NCBI GenBank assembly: GCA_900545405.1
Contig: UQYT01000008.1
Coordinates: 1 to 64,000 of the forward strand
Reading direction: 5' to 3'
DNA length: 64,000 nucleotides
DNA from: an uncultured Eubacteriales bacterium
GTDB lineage: Bacteria; Bacillota; Clostridia; Oscillospirales; Oscillospiraceae
A model generated the notes under the pieces. That model saw nothing but the letters and a program-made list of their open reading frames with translations, searched no databases and was not told where the DNA came from. The position numbers and the translations under genes are program-made. The first letter of the stretch is position 1; every line of letters starts with the position of its first letter. Below are positions 33,172-41,899 of this stretch, one piece after another.

Positions 33172-33564
33172 ATGTCGCTTGAACTCGGTATAAAGGGCAG
33201 CGCCAGCTGCACCGTCACCAAGGACCTCACCGCTAAGGCCCTGCGCTCCGGAGGGCTGGACGTGTTCGCCACGCCCATCATGATAGCCCTCATGGAGGAG
33301 GCCTCCCTCGTCTCCGTGCGCCCCTATCTTGAGCCGGGCATGGACACCGTCGGCACCCACCTCGACGTCTCCCACCTCTCCCCCACCCCCGTGGGCATGA
33401 AGGTCACGGCCGAGAGCGAGCTCATCGAGATCGACCGCCGCCGCCTCGTCTTTGCCGTCAAGGCCTACGACGAGACCGGCCTCATCGGCGAGGGCAAGCA
33501 CGAGCGCTTCATCGTCGACATGGACAAGTTCACCGCCAAGTGCGAGGCCAAGATGGCGAAATAA
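33172..33564 (+). CDS. Hotdog-fold thioesterase (fluoroacetyl-CoA thioesterase-like)
   Basis: The 130-residue protein fits the FlK-like hotdog subfamily: a central helix with FATPIMIALMEEAS (~32-45) holding the Thr and Glu of the proposed triad, and GTHLDVSHLSPTPVG (~61-75) holding the histidine. It should hydrolyse a short acyl-CoA thioester. A strong GGAGGAAG lies upstream, and a perfect terminator follows. Many Clostridia carry this gene as a stand-alone metabolic repair enzyme. Confidence 0.88.
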   Translation: MSLELGIKGSASCTVTKDLTAKALRSGGLDVFATPIMIALMEEASLVSVRPYLEPGMDTVGTHLDVSHLSPTPVGMKVTAESELIEIDRRRLVFAVKAYDETGLIGEGKHERFIVDMDKFTAKCEAKMAK

Positions 33565-33579
33565 ACCCGCAAAATCAAA

Positions 33580-33610
33580 GGCCCGTCCCACGTGGGACGG
33601 GCCCTTTTTT
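33580..33610. terminator. Bidirectional terminator
   Basis: GGCCCGTCCCA (33580-33590) pairs perfectly with TGGGACGGGCC (33593-33603), then CTTTTTT. It serves the thioesterase transcript and, on the other strand, faces the end of the rqcH-like gene. Confidence 0.9.
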
Positions 33611-35324
33611 ATTTCACCTTCTCGGCCAGCGTCTTGTCGGGGGCGGCCATGATGGTCTCGTAGTTGGTGTAGATGACCTTGCCGGGGAGGGCGCCGGAGG
33701 GCTTTTTGACGTTGCGGACCATGGTGTAGTCCACCGGCACCTTGCCGCTCTCGCGCGCCTGGGAGAAGTACGCCGCGAGGGACGCGGCCTCCTCTATCGT
33801 CCGGTCGTCCGGGCGCGTGTCCTCGGCGCGGATGATGACGTGGGAGCCGTGGACCTTCTGCACGTGCAGCCAGATATCGGTCCGCCGCGCGGTCTTGAGC
33901 GTCAGCTCGTCGTTCTGCGCGTTGGAGCGGCCTATGAGTATCTCGTAGCCCGTGGAGGAGACGCAGCGCATGGGGCCGAGCGGCTTTATCTTGCGCTCCT
34001 TGCCGCCCTTCGGCGCGCGCAGCACGCCCGCGGCGGTGAGCTCGCGGCGTATCTCCGCTACCTCCTTCTCGCTGGAGACGCGGCTGAGGCTGTCGAGCGT
34101 GCTCTCGAGGTAGTCGAGCATCGCCTCGCCCTCGGCAATCAGCTTTGTGAGGTGCTGCTCCGCGGCGGCGGCCTTTTTGTATTCCTTATAGGCCGCGGCG
34201 GCGTTCTGCTGCGGCGTTTTCATGGGGTCGAGCGCTATCTCCACCGTCGGGCAGCCCTCGGCGTAATAGTCCTCGCACACGAGCTTGCGCGCGCCCTTTT
34301 CCGCGCGCCACAGGTTCGCGGTTATGAGGTCGCCGCGCTTTCTCAGCTCCTCGCGGTCCGCGGTCCTGGCGAGCTCCGCGCGCTGCTGGGAGAGCTTTCG
34401 CGCCTGGCGGTCGCGCAGGGTCTTGACCGTCTTGGTCGTGTCGTGGGAGACGCGGCGCATGCGCTCGGCGCGCTCGCGGCCGGAGTAGAACTCGTCGAGC
34501 AGGTCGGAGAAGCTCCCGCGAGGCTCGCATTTCATCGCGGCGCCGTACTGCGTTATGCGCATGAAGGAGAAGTCCCGCGGCTCGCCGTCCTCGGTGAGCA
34601 TATAGGGCGTCAGCTCCCCGGCCTGCACGCTCTCGGCAAAGGCGTCCGCCGCCGCGGCGAGGTCGCCGCCCTCCCCCGCGCGGTGGGCTATCTCGCGCGC
34701 TATGAGCGGCGAGAGGCCCGAGAAGGCGTCCTGGAGGCGCTTGTCGCCCGGTTTATCGTCCGGGGTGTTCTCTATCGCCGCGCGCCGCTCAGGGGCGCTC
34801 AGCGCGAGCAGGTTCGGCTTGGCGGGCTTCGGCGGCAGGCGGTAGAGCATGCCCGGCAGCAGCCGCCGGTAGGCGTCCTCGCCGAAGTCCGCGCGACGCA
34901 GGCAGTCTATGATGACGCCGTCCGCGTCCGCGAGGATGAGGTTCGACGAGCGGCCCATCAGCTCCGCGATGAGGCTCTTTTTCGTCTCCACGCCCAGCTC
35001 GTCGCGGGCGGTGAGCTCGAGGACGGCCATGCGCTCGTTCTCCGGCTGGGTCACGCGGTCTATCCTCGCGCCGACGAGGTGCTTGCGCAGCAGCATGCAG
35101 AACATCGGCGGCGTCTCCGGGTTCTCGTAGCGCCCGGCGGTGAAGTGCAGCCGGGCCATGCCCACGCCGGCGGAGATGAGGAGCTTCTTCGCCCCCTGCC
35201 TCGTATACAGCGAAAGGAGCAGCAGGTCCCTCGCGGGCTGCTGCACCTTGTCTATGTGCGCGCCCTCAAGCTGGGGCGCGAGTTCGTTTACAAGTGCCGT
35301 AAGGCACACTGCGTCAAGCGGCAT
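33609..35324 (-). CDS. rqcH: NFACT/RqcH-family ribosome quality-control protein
   Basis: The 571-residue protein has the NFACT-N domain (start to ~130), helix-hairpin-helix and coiled-coil middle (~190-430) and the NFACT-R domain (~445-550; GYEILIGRSNAQNDELT, DIWLHVQKVHGSHVII). In Bacillus this family recruits tRNA-Ala to stalled 50S subunits and adds alanine tails; older databases call it fibronectin-binding protein. The ATG at 35324 lies inside the end of mrnC, an 11-base overlap, with GGAGG upstream; a longer open frame to 35639 is a shadow. Confidence 0.9.
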   Translation of the reverse strand: MPLDAVCLTALVNELAPQLEGAHIDKVQQPARDLLLLSLYTRQGAKKLLISAGVGMARLHFTAGRYENPETPPMFCMLLRKHLVGARIDRVTQPENERMAVLELTARDELGVETKKSLIAELMGRSSNLILADADGVIIDCLRRADFGEDAYRRLLPGMLYRLPPKPAKPNLLALSAPERRAAIENTPDDKPGDKRLQDAFSGLSPLIAREIAHRAGEGGDLAAAADAFAESVQAGELTPYMLTEDGEPRDFSFMRITQYGAAMKCEPRGSFSDLLDEFYSGRERAERMRRVSHDTTKTVKTLRDRQARKLSQQRAELARTADREELRKRGDLITANLWRAEKGARKLVCEDYYAEGCPTVEIALDPMKTPQQNAAAAYKEYKKAAAAEQHLTKLIAEGEAMLDYLESTLDSLSRVSSEKEVAEIRRELTAAGVLRAPKGGKERKIKPLGPMRCVSSTGYEILIGRSNAQNDELTLKTARRTDIWLHVQKVHGSHVIIRAEDTRPDDRTIEEAASLAAYFSQARESGKVPVDYTMVRNVKKPSGALPGKVIYTNYETIMAAPDKTLAEKVK

Positions 35325-35703
35325 CGTAGTCCTCCGTGATATATCCGAACAGCTCCCGCGCGCGCTCGTGCTCGCCGCGGAGCCAGAGCCAGCCGAACAC
35401 CGCTTCCACGGCGGTGGCCGCGTGGTACTGCCCCGGCGTGGAGCCATGGGGCACGGTGTTGACGTGGCTGTTGCGGCCGCGGCGGTATACGTCGTGCTCG
35501 GCCTCGGTGAGGTGCGGCAGTATGACCGCCGCCGCCTTCGCCTGGGCCGGGGCCTTGACGCGCGCCACGGTCTCCCGGTGGAGCTGCAGGGCCGTCGCCA
35601 CGCCGCGCTCGGCCAGCAGCGTCCGCACCAGCAGCTCATACACCGCGTCGCCCACGTGTGCGAGGGCGAGTATGCTCAGTTTTCCCAGTTCTGCGTCCGT
35701 CAT
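35314..35703 (-). CDS. mrnC: Mini-ribonuclease III
   Basis: The 129-residue protein is an RNase III catalytic domain without a dsRNA-binding domain: ALAHVGDAVYELLVR (~13-27), the NSHVNT segment (~78) and the ATAVEAVFGWLWL ending (~95-107) with its acidic metal ligands. In Bacillus it matures 23S rRNA. It overlaps the rqcH-like gene and follows ftsK by one base. Confidence 0.93.
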   Translation of the reverse strand: MTDAELGKLSILALAHVGDAVYELLVRTLLAERGVATALQLHRETVARVKAPAQAKAAAVILPHLTEAEHDVYRRGRNSHVNTVPHGSTPGQYHAATAVEAVFGWLWLRGEHERARELFGYITEDYDAA

Positions 35704-35704
35704 G

Positions 35705-38278
35705 TCACTCCGCGTCCATGTCGGAGTCCGTGCCGAACTCCATCTCGGTCTGGAAGCGCTCAGTCGGCGCGGCGCCGTTCATGAGCTGCATCTCCTGCCA
35801 CTGCTGCTTGGTTATGAGCACCTGCCTCGGCTTGGAACCCTCGAAGGGCCCGACGATGCCGAGCTGCTCCATCTGGTCCACCAGCCGCGCCGCGCGCGAA
35901 TAGCCCAGCTTCAGCCTGCGCTGGAGCATGGAGACGCTCGCCTGCTTGGTCTCGAAGATGACGTCCACCGCCTGGGGCAGCAGCTCGTCGAACTGCGACT
36001 TCGCCTGCGGCTCCTCGGGCTCGCCGCCCTTGGCGGAGCCGTTCGCGGGCTTGTCCTCCGCGGCCTTTTCGATCTGCTCGAGGATGTCCTCGGAGTACTC
36101 CGGCGCGGAGCTGCGCTTGATGAAGTCGATGACGTCCTCGCGCTCCTCGTCGGAGACGTAGGCGCCCTGGACGCGGATGGGCTTGCCGCTGCCGAGGGGC
36201 GAATACAGCATGTCGCCCATGCCGATGAGCTTCTCGGCTCCGGCGGTGTCCAGGATGATGCGCGACTCCATCGCGCTCGAGACCGCAAAGGCTATGCGGC
36301 TGGGGATGTTGGCCTTCATGAGGCCGGTTATGACGTCGGCGGAGGGCCTCTGCGTGGCGATTATGAGGTGCATGCCCGCGGCGCGGCCCATCTGTGCCAC
36401 GCGGCAGATGCTCTCCTCCACGTCCTTGGAGGCGACGAGCATGAGGTCGGCCAGCTCGTCCACGACGATGACGACCTGGGGCATGGTCTCGCCGCCGAGC
36501 TTCTTCTGGTGGGCGTTGTAGCCCGCGAGGTCGCGCACGCCCGCCTCGGAAAAGAGGCGGTAGCGCTTTAGCATCTCCACGACGGCCCATTGCAGCGCGC
36601 CGGCGGCCTTTTTCGGGTCGGTCACGACGGGGACGTACAGGTGCGGGATGCCGTTATAGATGCCGAGCTCGACCATCTTGGGGTCTATCATGATGAGCCT
36701 GACCTGCTCCGGCGTGGATTTGTACAGCAGGCTCAGCAGCAGCGAGTTGAGGCAGACACTCTTGCCGGAGCCGGTGGTGCCCGCTATGAGCATGTGCGGC
36801 AGCTTGGCGATGTTGCCGACGACGCACTCGCCGCTTATGTCCTTGCCGATGGCGAAGGAGAGGCTCGAGGCCGCGTTCTTGAACGCGGGCGAGTCGATGA
36901 TGTCGCGCAGGTAGACGATGCTGACTATCTTGTTAGGCACCTCTACGCCGACGGTGGAGATCTTGTCCGGGATGGGCGCTATGCGTACGTTCATGACGCC
37001 CAGCGAGAGCGCGAGGTCGCTGGAGAGGTTGGTGAGCTTCGTGAGCTTCACGCCCGCGTCGAGCTCCAGGTCGTAGCGCGTGACGGTGGGCCCGCGCGTG
37101 ACGCCGACGATGTTCGCCGCGACGCCGAAGCTGTGCAGCGTGGTCTCCAGCCTGTCGCGGTTGAGGGCTATCTCGTCGCGGCCATCCACGGCGGCGGCTG
37201 TGCCCTTGCGCAGGAGGTCTATGGGCGGGAACTCGTATTCCGGCGTTGTGGACGCGGCGTTCTCTATCTCCGCGGCGACGGCGGCGGTCTCGGCGGCCAC
37301 CTCGGCGCGGCTGGGCTTGGCGGGCTCCGCGGGCTTTATCGGCGCGGCGGCGGGCACGTCCACGGGCGCGAAGGCGGGCTCGTCGAGCGGCTGCTCGAAA
37401 TCAAATATCGGCTCCGGGGCGGGGGCGGGCTTTTTCTCGGGCTTGGCGCGCTTTTGCCCGGCCTCCTCCTCGGTGAAGTAGCTGACCTTCACCCCACCGT
37501 AGTCCACGTCCTCGTCGGGCTCGTCGTCCACGGGGATGTCGATGGCGCGGTTTTTGGGCTTTTTGGCGGGCTTTGCGGCCTCCTTGGCCTCCTTGCGGGA
37601 GACCGGGGCGGGCTCGGGCTCCGGCTCGTACTCATACTCCACGCGCTCGCGGCCGGAGAGCCAGCGGGCGACCTTGCCTATGCTGAGGTTCACGGAGTAC
37701 ATGAGGAAGAACAGGAACAGCGCCAGCAGCAGCGGGAAGGCCCCGTAGACGCTGAACATCGACTCCAGCGCCATGGAGAGCAGCCCCGCGACGAGGCCGC
37801 CGCCCTGCATGAGCTTGCCCTCGGCATACAGGCCCTTGGTCAGCTCGCCGAAGCTGCCGCCGAGCTCCAGGGCCGTGCGGGAAAACAGCAGATGCGCCAT
37901 GGCGCCGAAGATTATGGGCAGCATGACGCAGCAGAATATCCTGAAGGCCACGGGGCGGCCGCGGTGGAAGGCCAGGCCGATCGCCGCCAGCAGCAGCGCG
38001 GGCGGGAACAGGTAAAAGCCCCAGCCCAGCAGGCCCTTTATGAAGCCGCAGAAGAAGTCTATGAACCAGCCGTCGACGTTGAAATAGCCGATGAAGGAGA
38101 AGATGGCCAGGAAGGCGCAGACGGCCGCGCCGACCTCCCTTCTGATGGGCTTCGGCGCGTTTTTCGCGGTCTTGGAGCTGCTCCTCGCGGCGGTCTGGCT
38201 CTTTTTGGCCGTGCCGCCGCTTTTCTTGGCAGTGCCCGAAGAGCCGGAGCTCTTGCGGCTGCCTGTGGAATTCGCCAT
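35705..38278 (-). CDS. FtsK/SpoIIIE DNA translocase
   Basis: The 857-residue protein has a basic Ser/Lys-rich head (1-45), four or five membrane segments (~50-205), a Pro/Glu/Ala linker (~225-345) and the motor domain with Walker A GTTGSGKS (~515), Walker B VVIVVDELADLM (~610) and a C-terminal gamma winged helix (~790-845) that reads KOPS-like sequence. It moves chromosomal DNA across division or sporulation septa. Whether it is the FtsK or SpoIIIE type cannot be told from one copy. Confidence 0.94.
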   Translation of the reverse strand: MANSTGSRKSSGSSGTAKKSGGTAKKSQTAARSSSKTAKNAPKPIRREVGAAVCAFLAIFSFIGYFNVDGWFIDFFCGFIKGLLGWGFYLFPPALLLAAIGLAFHRGRPVAFRIFCCVMLPIIFGAMAHLLFSRTALELGGSFGELTKGLYAEGKLMQGGGLVAGLLSMALESMFSVYGAFPLLLALFLFFLMYSVNLSIGKVARWLSGRERVEYEYEPEPEPAPVSRKEAKEAAKPAKKPKNRAIDIPVDDEPDEDVDYGGVKVSYFTEEEAGQKRAKPEKKPAPAPEPIFDFEQPLDEPAFAPVDVPAAAPIKPAEPAKPSRAEVAAETAAVAAEIENAASTTPEYEFPPIDLLRKGTAAAVDGRDEIALNRDRLETTLHSFGVAANIVGVTRGPTVTRYDLELDAGVKLTKLTNLSSDLALSLGVMNVRIAPIPDKISTVGVEVPNKIVSIVYLRDIIDSPAFKNAASSLSFAIGKDISGECVVGNIAKLPHMLIAGTTGSGKSVCLNSLLLSLLYKSTPEQVRLIMIDPKMVELGIYNGIPHLYVPVVTDPKKAAGALQWAVVEMLKRYRLFSEAGVRDLAGYNAHQKKLGGETMPQVVIVVDELADLMLVASKDVEESICRVAQMGRAAGMHLIIATQRPSADVITGLMKANIPSRIAFAVSSAMESRIILDTAGAEKLIGMGDMLYSPLGSGKPIRVQGAYVSDEEREDVIDFIKRSSAPEYSEDILEQIEKAAEDKPANGSAKGGEPEEPQAKSQFDELLPQAVDVIFETKQASVSMLQRRLKLGYSRAARLVDQMEQLGIVGPFEGSKPRQVLITKQQWQEMQLMNGAAPTERFQTEMEFGTDSDMDAE

Positions 38279-38291
38279 GGTGTCAGTCCTT

Positions 38292-39131
38292 TCAGAAGAT
38301 GAGGCTGAAGATTATCGTCAGTACGCCGGCGCCCCAGCAGTAGTAGGCAAACCAGCCGAATTTGCTCTTTTTGGCGATGAGCTTCATGAGAGAGATGGCC
38401 GCTATGCCGGAGAGCATGGCGGCGAGCATGCCGATGAGGTAGGCCGGGATGAGCGAGGCATCTATGCTCTCCTCCCCCAGGGCCTTGATGAAGCTGAGCA
38501 GGTTCGCGCCCAGCACGGCGGGCAGGCTCAGGAGGAAGGAGTATTTCATCGCGAAGTTCCTGTCCAGGCCCGTGGCGATGCCGGCGGTGATGGTGGTGCC
38601 GGAGCGGGAGAGGCCCGGGAGCGTGGCCACGCACTGGCACAGGCCGATCACGAGCGCGTCGCGGAAGCGCATGTTCTTCTCCGTGCGCTTGCCCGGGGTC
38701 ATTTTGTCCGAGACGAACAGCATGCAGCCCGTCAGCAGCAGGGCGACGCCGATGAAGGGCGTTATGTAGTAGAGCTCCTCCACCTTGTCGTTTATAGGCA
38801 GCACGAGGAAGAGCGGCAGCGTGCCGACGACTATCATCATGAAGAGCCTCGCGGCGCCGAGGTTGCCCTGCACGGGCGTGCCGTCCGCACGGCGTCCGCC
38901 GCGCAGGACGATGAATACCTCACGCACCATGGCGACGATGTCGCCCCAGTAGCAGACGCAGATGGAGATGAGCGTGCCGAGGTGCAGCAGCACGTCGAAG
39001 AAGAGGTGGTCCTCACCCGCGGAGAGGGCGAACAGGTTTTGCAGTATGGCAAGGTGGCCAGAGCTCGATATGGGCAGAAACTCCGCCACGCCCTGCACGA
39101 TGCCGAGTAAAATGGCCGAAGAGATGGTCAC
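38292..39131 (-). CDS. uppP: Undecaprenyl-diphosphatase
   Basis: The 279-residue polytopic membrane protein has the two BacA/UppP motifs: GVAEFLPISSSGHL (~14-27) and LPGLSRSGTTITAG (~169-182). It dephosphorylates undecaprenyl-PP to recycle the cell-wall lipid carrier. The start is GTG at 39131 with GGAGG eight bases upstream. It lies 13 bases before ftsK. Confidence 0.94.
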   Translation of the reverse strand: MTISSAILLGIVQGVAEFLPISSSGHLAILQNLFALSAGEDHLFFDVLLHLGTLISICVCYWGDIVAMVREVFIVLRGGRRADGTPVQGNLGAARLFMMIVVGTLPLFLVLPINDKVEELYYITPFIGVALLLTGCMLFVSDKMTPGKRTEKNMRFRDALVIGLCQCVATLPGLSRSGTTITAGIATGLDRNFAMKYSFLLSLPAVLGANLLSFIKALGEESIDASLIPAYLIGMLAAMLSGIAAISLMKLIAKKSKFGWFAYYCWGAGVLTIIFSLIF

Positions 39132-39188
39132 AAAGCAGTCCTCCAGCTAAGGTTTTCGCCACGCCTTACCGGCGCGCACTAACTAATT

Positions 39189-39217
39189 ATATTAGCACAC
39201 TTTTTCCAAAAGAACAA
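39189..39217 (-). promoter_or_regulatory. Possible promoter of uppP
   Basis: On the minus strand TTGTTC (39212-39217), a 17-base spacer and TAATAT (39189-39194), about 50 bases before the start. Confidence 0.4.
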
Positions 39218-39246
39218 GCAGTAGTTGCCCTCCCGGCGAGTATGAG

Positions 39247-39275
39247 AATGGGGGGCCCCGGCGGGGTCCCCCATT
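39247..39275 (-). terminator. Terminator-like hairpin after the M18 aminopeptidase gene
   Basis: AATGGGGGGCCCCG pairs with GGGGTCCCCCATT around a short GC loop, 16 bases after the aminopeptidase stop. It lacks a strong T run. Confidence 0.6.
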
Positions 39276-39291
39276 GTGTCGTCGTATCCGT

Positions 39292-40695
39292 TCAGCAGAA
39301 GGACTTCTCGGCCGCGTAGGCGGCAAGCACGCACTTGTAGGTCATATAGCAGTCATACTTCGCAACTATCTCAAACGGCGCATGCATGGAAAGCACGGGT
39401 ACGCCCGCGTCGATGGTGGCGATGTTGCGGTTGCCCATGTACATCGCCACGGTGCCGCCGCCGCCCTGGTCCACCTTGCCCAGCTCGCACATCTGCCACT
39501 GGACGCCGTTCTCTGCGCAGATGCGGCGCATATAGGCCACCAGCTCCGCAGGCGCGTCATTCGTCCCGGCCTTGCCGCGGGAACCGGTGAACTTGTGCAG
39601 GCCCACGCCGTAGTTGAGGCGCGCGGTGTTCAGCTTTTCGCTGACCTCGGGGTAGTTCGGGTCAAAGGCCGCCGTCACGTCCGCCGAGACGCAGATGCTG
39701 TGCGCAAAGCAGTCGCGCAGTTCTGCGCCCTGGACCTTGCACATGTCGCCCACAAACCACTCGAAAGCCTCGCTCTTCATGCCGGAAACGCCGTCGGAGC
39801 CCGTCTCCTCCTTGTCGGCCAGGATGCACACGCAGGTCTGCTCCGGCTCCTTCACGTCGAAGATGGCCTTCAGCTCGGCGTAGGCGCAGACGCGATCGTC
39901 GTGGCCGTAGGCGCCGATGAGGCTGCGGTCGAGGCCGATGTCGCGCACGTCGAAGGCGGGCACGGCGCAGAGCTCGGCGGAGATGAAGTCCTCCTCGGTG
40001 ATGTCGTAGCGGCTGTTGAGTATGCTCATCACGGCCAGCTTCACCCTGTCCGCGCCCTCGTCGGCATAGGGAGCGGAGCCTATGAGGATGTTCAGGCCCT
40101 CGCCCGTCACACCTTCGGCCAGGGTCTTTTTCATCTGTTCGGCGGCGAGGTGGGGCAGCAGGTCGCTGATGACGAACTGCGGGTCGTCCTTCTCGCGGCC
40201 GATGACCACGTCCACGACCTCGCCGTCCTTCTTCACGACGACGCCGTGCAGCTCCAGAGGTATGGCCGTCCACTGGTATTTCTTGATGCCGCCGTAGTAG
40301 TGGGTCTTGAAGAAGGCCAGCTCATTGTCCTCGTAGAGCGGGGTCTGCTTGAGGTCGAGCCTCGGCGCGTCCACGTGCGCGGCGGCGACGACAACGCCCT
40401 CGGACAGGGGCTTTTTGCCCGCGACGGCCAGCATCAGGGCCTTGCCGCGGTTGTTGAACCAGACCTTGTCCCCGGCCTTGAGGCTCATGCCGGGCTTGTA
40501 CTCCACGAAGCCCTCGCGCTCGGCGAGCCGGATGGCGTTGGTCACGGCCTCGCGCTCGGTGCGGGAGTCGTTCAGATAGGCCTTGTAGCCCTCGCAGTAG
40601 TCCTCCATGGCGCTGCGCGCGGCGGCGTCCATGTTGTCATAGCCGTTTTTCTTCTTATAGAAGAGTTCCTTGCGGTAGTCCTTCTTTTCTTCCAT
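39292..40695 (-). CDS. M18 family aminopeptidase
   Basis: The 467-residue zinc peptidase has the M18 motifs AAHVDAPRLD (~105-114), GHDDRV (~253), DKEETGSDG (~285) and HAPFE near the end, supplying two zinc sites and the catalytic acid. M18 enzymes trim N-terminal Asp/Glu or hydrophobic residues from peptides. The ATG has CGGAGG nine bases upstream and lies 41 bases inside the end of the tsaC-coaE gene. Confidence 0.93.
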   Translation of the reverse strand: MEEKKDYRKELFYKKKNGYDNMDAAARSAMEDYCEGYKAYLNDSRTEREAVTNAIRLAEREGFVEYKPGMSLKAGDKVWFNNRGKALMLAVAGKKPLSEGVVVAAAHVDAPRLDLKQTPLYEDNELAFFKTHYYGGIKKYQWTAIPLELHGVVVKKDGEVVDVVIGREKDDPQFVISDLLPHLAAEQMKKTLAEGVTGEGLNILIGSAPYADEGADRVKLAVMSILNSRYDITEEDFISAELCAVPAFDVRDIGLDRSLIGAYGHDDRVCAYAELKAIFDVKEPEQTCVCILADKEETGSDGVSGMKSEAFEWFVGDMCKVQGAELRDCFAHSICVSADVTAAFDPNYPEVSEKLNTARLNYGVGLHKFTGSRGKAGTNDAPAELVAYMRRICAENGVQWQMCELGKVDQGGGGTVAMYMGNRNIATIDAGVPVLSMHAPFEIVAKYDCYMTYKCVLAAYAAEKSFC

Positions 40696-41899
40696 TTTCT
40701 ATTACCTCCGTGAAAGCGGCCGTGCATTTGGCCGCAAATTCTGCTTTTGTGCCGCTGTTTTCGAGTATCCCCGTGCAGCGCTCGATATAGTACTCGTCCG
40801 GCTGCTGGGCGTCAATGCGCAGCCGCGCGTAGTCCCGGGAAATGCCCTCGCGGGCCATGATGCGCGCCTCGCGCAGCTCCCTCGGGGCGATGACGCCGAA
40901 GGTCTCCGTGCAGAGCCCGTCCGCGCCGCTCTCGAAGAGGGCTATGGCGTCTATCGCGGCAAGCGTGCCGCCGGTCATGGCGAAGTCGCGCAGGCGGCGC
41001 TTTATCTCCTCGTCCACGAAGCCGTGGGTGATGGCGTTGAGCTCGCTGAGCGCCGCGGCGTTGCTGAACACCACCGCGCCGAGCTTCTTCCTGTCGAGCT
41101 TCCCATCCGCGCCGTACACGCTGCCGAAGCGGCGCTCCAGCGCCTCGCGAAGCTCCGCGCTCGTCTCGGTGATCTCGTGATACACCTCGTCGCAGTCGAG
41201 GCAGAGCGCGCCCATGCCGCGCAGTACCTCCAGCGCCGTGGTCTTGCCCGTGCCGGTGCCGCCGGTGAGGCCGATTATGCGCATGTGCTCGCCCAGGGCC
41301 GCGGCGATGTCCCGCTCTGGCAGGGCGCCCTGACGGAGTATGCGGTAGGGCGTGCGCGTGAGGTCGATTATTGTGCTCTCACGGCCTATGCCGCACTCGC
41401 CGCCGTCGATGACGGCCTCTATCTTGCCGTCGAAGTAGCCGAGCACCTGCTGCGCCGTCTTGGGGCTCGGCTCGCCCGAGGGGTTGGCCGAGGGCGCGGC
41501 GAGGGGCAGAGCGCAATCGCGCAGCAATCGGAGCGTCAGCGGGTGGTCCGGGCATCTCAGGCCCACGGTGTGCCCGCCCGCGAGCACCACGCTGGGTATC
41601 TCCTCCCTTGCGGGCAGCACGATGGTCAGCGGCCCCGGCCAGAAGCGCTCTGCGAGCACCCTTGCGGCCTCCGGCACCTCCGTGCAGCACTTTTCAAAGG
41701 CCTCCGGCCCCGGCACCATCAGCGACAGGGGCTTGACCTCCGGGCGGCCCTTGACCTCGTAGATGCGCTCCACGGCGCTCTCGTTGAAGCCGCTGCCCGC
41801 GAGGCCGTACACCGTCTCGGTCGGCACGGCGACAAGCGCGCCCTGCCTTATGAGCTCGGCGGCCTCGGTGATGTTTTCGGTTATGACTTTGGTTTTCAT
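40655..41899 (-). CDS. Fusion of threonylcarbamoyl-AMP synthase (TsaC/Sua5) and dephospho-CoA kinase (CoaE)
   Basis: One uninterrupted 414-residue frame. Residues 1-205 are the TsaC/YrdC domain (VPTETVYGLAGSGF ~25-38, KGRP..KPLSLMV ~50-62, SANPSGEPSP ~137-146), which makes threonylcarbamoyl-AMP for tRNA t6A. Residues 206-414 are dephospho-CoA kinase with Walker A GLTGGTGTGKTT (210-221), LDCDEVYHE (~233) and a lid region. M206 starts exactly where a free CoaE would, so the two genes seem to have merged by loss of a stop codon; internal initiation cannot be excluded. It overlaps prfA (four bases) and the M18 gene (41 bases). Confidence 0.9.
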   Translation of the reverse strand: MKTKVITENITEAAELIRQGALVAVPTETVYGLAGSGFNESAVERIYEVKGRPEVKPLSLMVPGPEAFEKCCTEVPEAARVLAERFWPGPLTIVLPAREEIPSVVLAGGHTVGLRCPDHPLTLRLLRDCALPLAAPSANPSGEPSPKTAQQVLGYFDGKIEAVIDGGECGIGRESTIIDLTRTPYRILRQGALPERDIAAALGEHMRIIGLTGGTGTGKTTALEVLRGMGALCLDCDEVYHEITETSAELREALERRFGSVYGADGKLDRKKLGAVVFSNAAALSELNAITHGFVDEEIKRRLRDFAMTGGTLAAIDAIALFESGADGLCTETFGVIAPRELREARIMAREGISRDYARLRIDAQQPDEYYIERCTGILENSGTKAEFAAKCTAAFTEVIENGRKEGLPQGTLL

